NCBI RefSeq assembly: GCF_910592395.1
Contig: NC_088326.1
Span: forward strand, 9,057,001-9,121,000
Length of the DNA stretch: 64,000 nucleotides
Direction of reading: 5' to 3'
From: Lineus longissimus
Lineage: Eukaryota > Nemertea > Pilidiophora > Heteronemertea > Lineidae
Below the pieces are notes generated by a model. The model was not told the DNA's origin and did not search any database. It saw only the letters and a program-made list of their open reading frames with translations. Positions 1 to 10,760 of this stretch are shown here, one piece after another (within the stretch, counting starts at the first letter, position 1; every line of letters begins with the position of its first letter). The translations under genes were made by a program, and so were the position numbers.

Positions 1-186
1 CATAAATAGGTCGGCGTTAAGTCGCGTGCTTTTCCTTTCCTCGTGACAATATACAGCAAAATAGTTACAACCCCATAATCGCGCTATAATTCCATAATGA
101 GATCACGGTGACCCGTGATAAATGTTTCGCCAGCTTCGAAATTTTGCCGCTACGCGGCGCGTTTGGTCCTTGCGTCGAGGATTAAG
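1..186. other. No gene seen
   Basis: I see only short unrelated open frames and no recognisable repeat before the hairpin that follows. Confidence 0.5.
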
Positions 187-353
187 GAATTGAACCCGAG
201 GCGGAGGACCTTGGTTGAGTTACCAAGACACTCGAGGGTGGAGCTAAAATACAGTCCAAACCCGAGCCGACAGGCGAGGGTTTGGACGAAATTTTAGCTC
301 CACCCGAGAGTGTCTTGGTAACTCAACCAAGGTCCGAAGCCGAGGGTTCAATT
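187..353. repeat. Long near-perfect hairpin (foldback element)
   Basis: Two arms of about 75 bp are nearly perfect reverse complements. The left arm starts AATTGAACCCGAGG near 188 and the right arm ends GAGGGTTCAATT near 352, with the centre at about 270. The loop region still pairs internally (GTCCAAACCC against GGGTTTGGAC). There is no coding content. It looks like a foldback or MITE-type insertion, but no target duplication was found. Confidence 0.75.
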
Positions 354-1019
354 TCTATTCTAAAATACCTCAAACTTAAAAAGATAGGCCACGAAATAAC
401 TTGAATATGTGCAAATTTGGCAAATTCCATCCATCGCCTGCCCGGAGCGCCGGTAGCGCCGTTGTTTACATTATGTTACGGCAGCCCGTATAGGAAGTCC
501 GGATCGGCTCGCTCAAGTGACGCTAAAATCCGCGCAAATGGGCTATTTGGAGCGTTTTTCTCAGCAAATATGTGTAGTGCTCATTAAAAAACTTAGGGTG
601 GTTGATGCTTCCTTGGCTGATTTGTGTTTGAAGCAGTGTTTTGAGAGCCTCAAACTTCTGAAGTGAGCTGTGTGCATGGTTCCACATTTTAGTGCATCCC
701 GAGGGAACTTTGGTAGAGCATCTTGGTTGCGTGTCCAAAACACTCCACTCTCAGAACGAGGCTTATGCATTTTCCATTTAAAAGTTGACTTTACGGTACC
801 AAGGTATTTTAGAATTGTTTTTCAAAGGTTCTCTGATTGCTTCTGCTGCTAAGTATGAACACCGATTTAGTACGTGTCGTGTGAATGTATTCGCACATAT
901 GACTTCATGATGACACCACAGGCAATCATACTCAGTCCTTCGTCTTTCGTATTGGTTGCGAAACCTGCCTATCATTGCAAAACGTATTGCCATGACACCA
1001 TCACTTTACCGTCATTCAA
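354..1019. other. Intergenic, nothing recognised
   Basis: The short overlapping open frames on both strands (60 to 71 codons) have no recognisable motif and look like chance. Confidence 0.5.
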
Positions 1020-1420
1020 CTATTTTGTGAAATAGTTCAGGATACCGATTGACACAACGTCTATTTGGGGAACTTCCATTTTTGCGGAAAAGCGACACCA
1101 AACGTCTATTTGAGTTATACACAAAAAGCTGAAAACACGACAATATATGTTTATTTGAGATACGAGCGCCACCAAACGTCTATTTGAGTGCATGTCTATT
1201 TGAAAGCGACACCAAACGTCTATTTGAGTTATTAACAAAAAGCTGAAAACCCGACAATAATATATGTTTATTTGAGATACGAGCGCCACCAAACGTCTAT
1301 TTGAGTGTATGTCTATTTGAGATACGACACAATATGTCTATTTCAGGTACGTCTCCGTTAAAACGAGCGCCACCAAACGTCTATTCGAGTCATAACACGA
1401 CATAAAATGTCTATTTGAGA
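1020..1420. repeat. Degenerate array around GCGCCACCAAACGTCTAT
   Basis: The words ACCAAACGTCTATTTGAG and GTCTATTTGAGA recur about ten times. A longer unit that includes AAAAAGCTGAAAAC repeats with a period of 114 bp (for example at 1123 and 1237). The same 18-bp core occurs in the separate array near 5526, so the two arrays probably share an origin or a common module. Confidence 0.75.
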
Positions 1421-1585
1421 CAACCTCTATTTATGCAGAAATAACCGCCCATAACTGTCCTCATAAAAGAAGAGAAATATGTACAAAAATGTTTAAAGTA
1501 AGTTAAAAGGTTTTATTTTGGTATGAAAAATATTGATCGATAGAAAATCTTCACCTTTCTTCTTCTGACATGTCTGGCTTGGTTC
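1421..1585. other. Spacer before Penelope relic
   Basis: AT-rich sequence with no motif recognised. It may be part of the relic that follows. Confidence 0.3.
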
Positions 1586-2256
1586 ACTGCGTGGTATTAA
1601 TCGTCAGCAAGCCAGAGGACAAGGAGATAGAGCTTCAACACGTCAGCAATGGCTACCCGGGTTGGATCATGAAAGACCCCAAGTCGAAGCAATACAAAGA
1701 GACGGAACAACAGCCTTACTTGAATGCAGCCATTACCTGAGAGTGCGAAGAAGAAACGCTGCCCAGTCGTTATCCCCTTATCGAAGGTTTCTCTGAGGAG
1801 CTACAGAGAATCTTCAAAGGCTACAATATCCTGGCCTATCTGAAGTCCACTACCACTCTGAGGCAGTTACTTGTACATCAGGTCACGGGCCAAGTATATC
1901 ACATTGAGTGTGAGGATGGTCCGGCTTTATAGATCGGGGAAGCGGAAAGATTTCTCAAAGCTTGATTTCTTGAGCATAGACGCCCTAGCCCCACAACATC
2001 GGAGGTGCCGCGTCACGTACACACGGCCGGATCGAAACAAAGTATCAACATTAGTTTTGCTAAAGTGTGGGAGGTTGAACCGAGGTGGTTTGAACGAGGC
2101 AATCACTTTAAAGAGCAGCCAGTCCGACGCCGAACAAGAACGCGGCTGACACATCCTCTCACCCATCTGAAACTATCATCCGTCACTTGGACGTTCGTGC
2201 GAACATGGTCTCAGATGAAATCGACAGCATACCTTTCTCCAGAGTTTCAAAATTAA
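1586..2256 (+). pseudogene. Penelope-like element relic: GIY-YIG endonuclease end
   Basis: Reading forward gives a chain of segments in the order seen at the C-terminus of Penelope-like retroelements. A region with SNGYPGW is followed by FSEELQRIFKGYN, then TLRQLLVHQVTGQVYHIEC and IGEAERFL (the GIY-YIG-like nuclease), and then the distal segment VEPRWFERG. In-frame stops near 1738 and 1932 and after the IGEAERFLKA segment break it, so it is non-functional. The reverse transcriptase proper is not present upstream. The identification rests on motif order recognised by eye. The exact family is unknown. Confidence 0.7.
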
Positions 2257-2402
2257 AAAAACTATTGTGACAATTTTATCACTGGCAAATGTTTATGCAG
2301 CGGACGATTAACTTTTGCTTGTTCACCCGATTGATTAGAAATGTTCAAGCAACGCCCTTAGCCACTGTGCTTTCGTGTTTCTCACGATGTGTCGCATTTT
2401 GT

Positions 2403-3470
2403 TTATGTCATCGGCCTCCACGTTGGAGGGTAATAATCAGTATATGTGAACTGTTTATCCAATTTTGAACCAGGCCTTGCCGGTGTTTGGAAATAAATCA
2501 CTTCTCCATTCGCCAGCCATCCAGCCCACCATCCGAACGATCCAATAGACATTATGGTGTGGTTGCAATGCGCCAAGATAGCGAAGTCACGCTCCGGTGT
2601 ACTGCCCTCAACGAATGTGACATCACCACTTACATTTTTCAGTGCTGATTTGGTCCAGTGAACATCATCTGAGCAGGCGATGAATTTTACGTATTTGAAT
2701 TTATTTCGGTAAAAGTCCATAGCTCTCCTAAAGTATCCAGCCTCTGCCACCCGATAACCATAGGGGTGGTTAATCATATCCCCACGACGAACATGCACTC
2801 CAACATAGACTATCTCCTTTTTGAGATTCCCGGGTATCCTTTTTAAAAAAGCTGAAGCTTTCTCACGTAAATCTTGTTTAAAGATTAATTGCTTTCTTAA
2901 AGCCTCATCACAATTGTTAAAATATCTCCAGGATTGGAAATAACCATGAAGTCGTGTCACAAATCCGTTTTTCTTTAGCTTTTCAACGCGATTATCATAT
3001 CCGCACGACTTTCGTTCCCCGAACTGCACCAACCTAGTTGCATTTTGCTTAATAGTGTCTATTCTGACAGGGTCCTTTATCGTAAACATTTTAAATAGAG
3101 TGCCATTCTCTACAAATGGCTCAAGACTGTTCATAGACGCAATACAGAAAAGGCTTGCAAACTGGAAAATATTGTTCCCGATGCGACCCATCCAATTTAT
3201 GGTGACCTTGCCGCTGAATTCTCTAGCTGGGTCCCTTGTTGTTAGCCCCCCTGGTGATAGTGAAGGCTTGACGGTGAACCGATTATTTCTCTCGTCTGTT
3301 TTATTGGCCAAATTCCCAATCCTCTGTTTGCCACTGGACTTGGGTCCAATGTGTTTACCGGGCGTTGCCAGCTTGAACGGCGTTATGAATGAGTACATGC
3401 ATATTAAGTAGATAACTACTACCGTAATTAAGCGTGGGATTAGCCACCTGGGTTTGGATATCCTACAAAC
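2403..3470 (-). CDS. Alpha-1,2-fucosyltransferase-like (GT11), main exon
   Basis: Predicted Golgi type II membrane enzyme that transfers fucose from GDP-fucose to terminal galactose of glycans. A membrane anchor (WLIPRLITVVVIYLICMY) lies near the start and is followed by a short stem. The GT11 signatures come in order: GRIGNNIFQFASLF at roughly residue 97, HVRRGD (the GDP-fucose binding motif) near 229, a CSDD segment, and the SIGSFGWWAGWLA motif near the C-terminus. At about 355 residues the length matches the family. The frame opens without an ATG before the anchor. TTTTTTGTCGCAG just upstream looks like a splice acceptor, so the start codon probably lies in an unseen upstream exon and this exon begins at 3470. 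The acceptor substrate is not predictable. No AATAAA was noted downstream. Confidence 0.9.
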   Translation of the reverse strand, partial: VCRISKPRWLIPRLITVVVIYLICMYSFITPFKLATPGKHIGPKSSGKQRIGNLANKTDERNNRFTVKPSLSPGGLTTRDPAREFSGKVTINWMGRIGNNIFQFASLFCIASMNSLEPFVENGTLFKMFTIKDPVRIDTIKQNATRLVQFGERKSCGYDNRVEKLKKNGFVTRLHGYFQSWRYFNNCDEALRKQLIFKQDLREKASAFLKRIPGNLKKEIVYVGVHVRRGDMINHPYGYRVAEAGYFRRAMDFYRNKFKYVKFIACSDDVHWTKSALKNVSGDVTFVEGSTPERDFAILAHCNHTIMSIGSFGWWAGWLANGEVIYFQTPARPGSKLDKQFTYTDYYPPTWRPMT

Positions 3471-4164
3471 CTGCGACAAAAAATCTGGAAAAAAACAAAG
3501 ACGACAAGAGTCAGTTTAGTGCGCACCTGGCATTTGATTTTATGCGCGTTCCATTCAGACAAAATAAAGTCAATCTGTAAAATACCAGTTTATGCCTGTT
3601 TTTTTCTTCCAAAAGGGATGAACAGTCACACAAATTTAGCGTCATTGGCGAAAACTGTGGTGTCATCATCATCATCATCAGCATCGTCATCATCATCATC
3701 GTTGAATGGCTTCGCTAACTGATTATATCATTCCTTTTGGTTGGTTTCCGGTTGGCGCACAATCTATCCTACTGCATTCATCAGATTCAGATTTTGCCAA
3801 GAACAGCAGAAATTTAAGTTTTATCAATTTGATACCCACTCACAAGTGTTAATTAGCACTAATGACATACCCGCCTTGAAACGTTCTTTTCACTCATGTC
3901 CACATAGGCGTGCCCAGCGCTACAAATAGAATATTTCGTCTGCTTTATTTACTTTTTTTCTCGTACGTCGTTAATTTGGTTGATTTCCAGTTTGGCCGTG
4001 TGACTCGCAGGCTGGCCGAATGACGTCTCCCAACTCGGTTCCTGTTGGTGCGCGCAACCTACTTTTCGACGTCACGAGTTCCGAGAACGACTCGAGTTGA
4101 ACTGGGAGTGGGAGTGGGAGTCGGGACGGTTCGCAACCTCTCTAATAGCGTCATGTATGGGCGG
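3471..4164. other. Upstream flank of the fucosyltransferase; TCA microsatellite
   Basis: A TCATCA-type microsatellite lies at about 3662-3700. Otherwise nothing is recognised. The upstream exon of the minus-strand fucosyltransferase should lie at higher coordinates but cannot be identified. Confidence 0.45.
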
Positions 4165-4277
4165 TTATATCCGCAAAAAAGGACGTTGAAAAACAAGGTG
4201 GTTGTATATGAGTTTTTAAACGAAACGCGAGGTCGTACTTTTTATAGACTTTTGGTTGCGCTGGCAACACGTGTTCG

Positions 4278-4790
4278 CAAAGAAAAAATAAATCAAGATG
4301 TAACTTGTGTTGTATATAGGACTTTCAAAGAAGATTTTAGATTCGACCCATATTAAAAAACAAATCCCTTAGATAAAATGGATACTGTGTGTAGATTCCG
4401 AACCGGGCCTCTACAAATTCAAAGTGTAAGATCCAGACTATTTCAAAATAACATATCAGAATCAGTTTGTCATCAATTCTGTGGTAAACCGGATATCTTA
4501 GATGAAGTTCATTATTTTTTATCATGTATTGGGCTAACCCAATTAAGAATGTCATACTTCCCAATATTGGGAAACATACCTGAGCAGTTACAAAGAAACT
4601 ATTATAAAACCTTTATAAACGGCAAAGGCCTATCTCCCTTATTAAACCTGTCAACCTTTTGTAAAGTCATCATGAATTCTCTGTCATAGCCATATTGAAA
4701 AGAGATGTATTTCTGTGTTATCCTCATTGTCCCGCGAGGGAATTTTTGAGAGGAATAAATTATTATTATGATTATTATGATTATGATGTT
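4278..4790 (+). mobile_element. Non-LTR retrotransposon 3' fragment (LINE)
   Basis: The translation has the C-terminal, post-reverse-transcriptase segment common in non-LTR elements: YRTFKEDFRFDPY, then a basic stretch, then CHQFCGKPDILDEVHYFLSC (a C-x3-C..DE-x-H-x4-C zinc-like motif). The region stops at the TAG at 4687-4689 and ends in a simple ATT/ATG-rich tail near 4758-4788, as expected of a 5'-truncated LINE insertion. It sits inside the left arm of the inverted-repeat element, so it inserted later. Confidence 0.75.
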
Positions 4791-5011
4791 TTTTGAAACA
4801 AGGTCGTACTTTTTATAGACGTTTGGTGGCGCTGGCAACACGTGTTCGTATGTTTTTTGCCTTGAAACAAGGTCGTCCTTTTTATAAACGTTTGGGGGCG
4901 CTCTTGAAAACTTTGTTATTGCTATTAGCGAAGAATTTTGTTATTGCTGTATGTAAAGCGACGCGCGATCGACATTCAGGGCTTTACGATGATGTCACAG
5001 GCCTTGCTGTT

Positions 5012-5187
5012 TAGGCCGAAGTTACATAGACCTCATTCGTTCATTTCCCAGGACTCATTTTCCCCTTTTGCTTTCGTTCCCCTGTAAAAGCACGGCCTTG
5101 TGGCGTACATTCACCGAGGAATGAAAGAAAAACCCGGAAAGCGACTCGTGGTAAATGAACGAATGAGGCCTATGTAACTTCGGCCTA
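5012..5187. repeat. Nested short foldback (36-bp arms)
   Basis: TAGGCCGAAGTTACATAG near 5012 recurs inverted at about 5150-5187 as CTATGTAACTTCGGCCTA. The arms are about 36 bp with one mismatch, and the loop is about 100 bp. It lies in the centre of the larger inverted-repeat element. Confidence 0.7.
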
Positions 5188-5697
5188 TCGCCTGAATCGT
5201 ATTCTTCCCGAGGTACACATATCTATAGAAATGGATGTAGATCTGATAGACAATGCTGTCTTCATGGTCGAGTAGAGTCTCTCCTTCGAGACTCAATAAA
5301 TGTCGTTGTGCACAGTTCAGAAGTGATGGATTGCAAGAGCCCCCGGGCCACAGGGTACAAAATTGCCGTCTGACTGGATTTTTACGAGCGCCACCAAACA
5401 TTTATAAAAAGTACGACCTCGTTTCAAAAACAAACGAACACGTCTTGAGAGCGCCACGAAAAGTCTATAAAAAGTACGACCCCGTTTTAAAAAAACAAAC
5501 ACGAACACGTCTGCTGGATTTTTGCGAGCGCCACCAAACGTCTATAAAAAGTACGACTTTGTTTAAAAAAACATGCGAACACGTCTTGCCAGCGCCACCA
5601 AACGTCTAAAAGAAGTACGACCTCGCGTTTCGTAACCTCCTCGTTTAAAATCACGTATACAACCACCTTGTTATGCAACATCCTATTTTTGCGCATG

Positions 5698-7310
5698 AAC
5701 AAAATTTGAATTGGCCGCTGTCACCTCTGAAAGGCTTCGCCTCGGCCACTTTATTCTTATACGACTTTTAATTGCCCCCTCCCCCCCCCCAACCTCGCCG
5801 TAGGGTAAACGTATATGTTCGCCGATTTTCGAACATGAAAGATTTTGTTATACTAAATCTGACAGTGCATAACAATAATAATAACCAAATTCGTATATTT
5901 TATGAATGAAACAGGCAACTCATATGAGAACTAACAGGCAACAATTTTTTCGCGTCATATAGAATATGTTTAAGTAAAACTTTTCAGTTTATTCCAGCCG
6001 AAGACAGGATTATAAATAAAATCGTTTAAAATTAGGCCCAGCGGCAGTGGCCGATCAGTGCCACCCGCGGAGCCCAATGGCAACAGGCTAAAGGAAGGCA
6101 CGTGTAGCCCATGTGTTGGCAGGAGTCGAAAGCGTATTTCTAGGCGGGAAAATCGTTGGTACATGCCAACAAACTCTTTTAAAATTAATAAAACTCGTAC
6201 TTTCTACTGTGCTGGGGTAAAATCGATGCCTGAGAAAAATGCAACCCATTGTGCGCGAACCGAAAACCAACGAAAAGGAGTCTTATGATAGAATCAATAA
6301 GCAAAAGCCACCCTTTTAACTAAGGATCTTAAAATAATCCTGTAAAGAGTGTGTATGTACATATGCAATGAACTGGATGATATCTAATCCAAGAATCTTA
6401 CAAGATTTCCGGCCTGGGAAGGGCAATGCATGGATGATGGTTTACTTCTCCCTACTTACCTGTTAACCAGTTCTTTGACACAATTTCATCATTGTCCATC
6501 ACCCAGTCTTGTTTGCACACGTGTTTTACCCGTTTTATCAGTATGACCTATTTACCTGTGGATAAGGGACCGGTAGTAGTTTTAAGAATCATGTAAGAGA
6601 CTACTGGTACCATATTATGGTGGCTTTTATTACACAAATTTGACAGATAAGATGGCTCAACAAGTCTCCAAATAGCAAGCACTAGGTTCTGTTTTAAATA
6701 CAACACACGGCTTGTCCGTGAGCCAAAGGCTGATATTTCCCTGATCCTGGAAATGCCTGATAAAGAAGTAAACAAATGAGACACATGCACAAAATAAGTT
6801 GGGATCGAACTTTTTACAGGTCTGAATTTTCCACACTTGCAGAGCATTGATACATTTGAAACATGGTTCAGGTGATCAGTATTGAGTGTAGAGAATGTTG
6901 TATCCGGCATTTGATGTCATTATTAAAAGTAAATTTTTCAGAGACACTTTTCTGACCAAGGTACACTCGGGGTATCTGTAGCCCCTATAAGTAGCTAAAC
7001 ATATCCTGTCATAAATCATAAAAAATCGAGTTTATTAAATTCTTATACCCGAATTATATTATTTGATCATAAATCTATCCGATTTAGATACAATGTTAAC
7101 CCTTTACGTACCAACAATGATACATTTGTGGTTTCATACTAGTTTATCTAAAATCATTTCGAAATAATGTTCATATTTTCAAAGTTACTGGTGTCTCTAG
7201 TTAAAGCCTCACCATTGACTAGATAGCAGCACTTCTCATGGTTAATTGCATTACCATTAAGTGGTGCCAGCTTTAGTTGGGGTTGATGCATGTCCAATTA
7301 ACTGAAACTA
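5698..7310. other. Intergenic, nothing recognised
   Basis: A short C-run is seen near 5778. The longest open frame (120 codons, minus, 6548-6910) shows no recognised motif. I support no gene here. Confidence 0.45.
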
Positions 7311-7541
7311 CATTTGTGACCAGCTCTACCAAAACTTGGCGCTTGTCGCATCTGAACTTGACAGGTTGATACGGACTTGTTGTTAATTTCCCTATTGTAG
7401 ACCTTTTGTGAAATGTGACCAAATCAGTTTCTAATAGATTTCACAAAAGGTCTACAATAGGGAAATGAACAACAAGTCCGTATCAACCTGTCAAGTTCAG
7501 ATGCGACAAGCGCCTAGTTTTGGTAGAGCGAGTCACATTTT
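7311..7541. repeat. Long hairpin, about 91-bp arms, 25-bp loop
   Basis: Positions 7323-7413 and 7439-7529 are reverse complements with about two mismatches. Both contain the words CCCTATTGTAGACC and AACTTGACAGGTTGATACGG. Weaker pairing extends outwards. A diverged copy of one arm lies at about 9115-9212, so this is a dispersed family and not a unique palindrome. Confidence 0.85.
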
Positions 7542-8987
7542 TTAATGGCGCCCGACAAGACCGTTCATCAGTTCAGAATATCACAAGCTGTTGTCTGACA
7601 CAAGGTGTCATATACAAAAGAGCTGATCGATAGAACTTAGTGTTTTTACACCAGTTTAACTGCACTGATTTACGACAATGTTGTTTAGATTGTTGGTAAG
7701 TGATTGCATCGAACATCACTTAATATATTCAATAATGGTTTGATACCAGCAAAATATCGTTGTCAACCTAGACTGGAATAATATTGAAAGCTTTATTATC
7801 GATAAAGACCATAAACCTGTGAAAATATGTTCTCATACTACCACAAGTCTTGTATTGTCTCTCAGAGGCAATGTTTTAGATTAAGTGCGCTGAATTACAG
7901 GCTGTAAAATTGGAAGAGGTGCCACTACAAGATGCAGGCCGGTTTTAGTGAATCTGCCTGGAAATATCTTGCGTAAGCAAAGTTAGAGGTGAAAAAAGGG
8001 GCTACAAATACCCAATTTTGCCTTATGGATAATTTGTGCTTGTGATACTACAAATAAAGCTGGAATTGAGTCAGCATATGTCACAACTGCATAATGGAAA
8101 TTGACTTGTGGAAACTCCTCCATGTGGTGTTGAATTTGAGGTGAATGGTCTGATCATGGTGCGATATCGAAAATAAATTGGCGCATTTCGACTGAACGAC
8201 CATCTTCTCAGATGAATCATGACTTGAGAACACCACCACGGTCGCTGGTCTGACAGTAGGTATGGTGCATTTTGATGTGCATTTTTTTAATGTTGAACAA
8301 AAGGTACAAAAGCGCGTAGTATCCATGTATTAGTGTGTACTGAATATCAGTTACCAATGAAAAATACGTGTTTAATCCTTTAAGGGTTTTTTAATCCTTT
8401 ATAAAAGTTCGGTACATATTCTAATTAATGACCCGATACATGTGACAATATCGATCATGATATATTGAAAAGAGATAAACTTATTCATTTATGTTTTTGC
8501 CAACGTATCAAGTATCATTTTACCAAGTATCATTGTGCTCTGGCGGAAGTTGATACACAAATATACTGTCAACTTCATCACCTTTTTCTAACCTTGACCA
8601 AAGCGCCGTTTCTGAAAATCTTATTTATAACAATTGTAGAATCTTTAGTCTAACTTCACGCTTAATTTCAATTTATTTTGAACCTCCGAATTGCTACGTG
8701 TGAAAACGTCACTTACCCTGAGAATCTAATGTTCCGCTGTAAAGTTCTTTATCAGTTTTGTTTCATCTATTTCAATTGGCGTCAAGACACGGCTTCTTGG
8801 AAACTCGCTTGGCTTCAAGCAGACCCTCAAACCCAATGCTGGGAAGATTAATATTTATAAGCGGTCGAATCAGGACAATCTTTTGCCCATACAATATAAA
8901 CCAAGTTCAGCTAATGCATCCACTCTTTTACCACTAGTGACGAGGTTCTCTCGACCGCAACATCTGCAGAAGCTTAATCCAGCAACA
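7542..8987. other. Intergenic, nothing recognised
   Basis: AT-rich sequence with only short open frames and no motif. Confidence 0.45.
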
Positions 8988-9296
8988 TAATGTGCCAGAA
9001 TCAATGCGCCCGCAGTGACAGTAAAAAACTAAACATCCATTGCCGCCTGTAACATATGTGATGTAGAAGATCAGCCTAGATAACACCAGGAGATAATAGA
9101 AGAAATTGATGTCGTCAGATTTTACAAAAGGCAGACAACAGTGAAATGAACAAACAGTCCATCTCAACCTGCCAAGCTCAGAGCGACATGCGAGTGGTTT
9201 TGCTGGAACGGGTAACATATGTGCCAGAATCAATGCGCCCGCAGTGACAGTAAAAATTAAACATCCATTGCCACCTGTAACATGTGTGATGTATCT
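8988..9296. repeat. Direct duplication, period 228 bp
   Basis: GTGCCAGAATCAATGCGCCC and the sequence after it at 8995 recur at 9223 with few changes. Between them lies a diverged copy of the arm of the 7.3-kb hairpin, so duplication and foldback belong to one repeat family. Confidence 0.75.
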
Positions 9297-9519
9297 TAAA
9301 TCTTAACATAGACCGTGACATGAATTAACAGCGGCCTGCAGATTCATTCGTACAAAGTCTTATATCAACAAAAAGGATAGTTGCTTCAGTTAAGTTGTTC
9401 CTCTCCTGTTCCATTTCACTCGAGGCAAGAAATCCGGTGGGCTTTAGACCTTAACCGCTCGTCGTACCTTGAAAAAGAAAAAGGTAGCTTTTTGGCTAAC
9501 CGTAGGGGAGTCTATACAA

Positions 9520-10130
9520 CACTGTAGTGTCCGTCGTCCGTCGTCCGTCGTCCGTCGTATCCTATTTAAAAAACAGTGGCACGTTTCTAAAGCGCTAAAG
9601 CTATGAACTTTAAACTTTGAGCAAATAAGCCCCTAGGTCAGATGACCTTTGGCACTGAATTTCGGTCTGGTCTGATTCTTGACTTGGCCACCAGGGGGCC
9701 AGAAGTGAAAACCTTAAAAGTGTGATATCTCTCTTATGAGTGACTCGTTTCGATAACATTTTTATGGTAGGTTCTCCTAGAAAGGATACATTACATATCA
9801 TACGGGTTTTTGATTTGACCTAATTTTCAAGTCCACAGAGGCCAAATGGCGTAAATTGGCCGTTTGAGTGCAACTGTGGCATGTTTCTTAACCGCTAAAG
9901 CATTCAATTGAAAGTTGGTACACATGACCTCCTACGTCACGTTACCTCGGACATCGAATTTCGATCTGATCTGATTCTCGACTTGGCCACCAGGAGGCCG
10001 AAACTAAAAAAAGTAAAAAGTGCAATATCTCGCTTATTAGTGACTTGTTTGCGATGATATTTTTATGGTAGGTCCTCCAAGCAACGATACATCACATATC
10101 ATACCGACTTTGGTTCGACTTAAATACTAT
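9520..10130. repeat. Dispersed repeat in two tandem copies with GTCC(G/T)TC microsatellite
   Basis: A run of (GTCCGTC)n at about 9528-9558 leads into a roughly 300-bp unit that is repeated once (9575-9800 and 9880-10110). Both units share CTAAAGC, GACTTGGCCACCAGG and TTTTTATGGTAGG. The same GGCCACCAGGGGGC word occurs in the repeat at 36.2 kb. There is no coding capacity. Confidence 0.7.
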
Positions 10131-10483
10131 ACATGTGGCATGTTTCTTAACCAGGAGGAATTCCTAATCACCAACTGAGCTATATGGTGAGCACAATGAT
10201 CCTTGACCGTTTCATTATTGCTACTCATTATTTTTAAATCATGATATAAAAAAAACATGTACCAAGAAGAGTGCGATCTCATGAAATTACCACAGATGAG
10301 AGCAGACTGCCTGGAATTAAGCAGTAGACTATCTGAATAAGAAATGAAAGCCAAGTAGCGGACATTAAACTGACTCGTAAGTGAAAGACAACACGTCTGA
10401 GTAATACTCTGCAGGGAAGACTCTCACCAACAATAATCATTAACAAGAAAATAGCATCTAGACAAAACGTTACTGACCTGACA

Positions 10484-10760
10484 TCAAACTCTTTCTTCGA
10501 ATATATGCATCGATTTAATTAGCTGCCGCCCGTTCACAATAAGTTTCCAAATTTGATAAAAGAAAACACAATATTTGTGTTCAAGTGGAATTACCGAAAC
10601 CAGGCCAGTTTCTATAGATATACATGTACTTGAAAAATATCTTATACGTCTATCCAAATATTTCGTACAGGCCAGTAAAAAGTGAACCTCGTCTTCGATT
10701 GACTTTGAGGTACAGGAATAACATAATCTATTTTCTATGGGAACCTTCTTGTGGTTCACA
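10484..10760 (-). mobile_element. Non-LTR retrotransposon C-terminal fragment (LINE)
   Basis: The minus-strand translation contains KKVPIENRLCYSC followed by EDEVHFLLACTKY, the zinc-like C-x2-C..DEVHFLLxC segment at the C-terminus of many non-LTR elements. Upstream coding traces are out of frame, so it is a relic. It is similar in layout to the fragment at 4.3 kb but clearly diverged. Confidence 0.7.

Larger units (their letters stand above)
4165..5697. mobile_element. Element with about 115-bp terminal inverted repeats and internal 68-bp arrays
   Basis: The end at 4165-4277 (ending GGCAACACGTGTTCG) is the reverse complement of 5577-5697, with AACAAGGTGGTTGTATA in both. Inside each arm, units of about 68 bp carrying GCGCCACCAAACGTCTATAAA and AAGTACGAC repeat, with four copies on the right (5370-5640) and three on the left. 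The left arm is interrupted by a LINE fragment, and the middle holds a second small hairpin. There is no transposase, so it is a non-autonomous element. No target duplication was found. Confidence 0.75.

Noticed and set aside
6548-6910. 120-codon minus-strand ORF with a CKCGKF motif
   Set aside because: A single Cys pair is too little, and no neighbouring exon or family match is seen.
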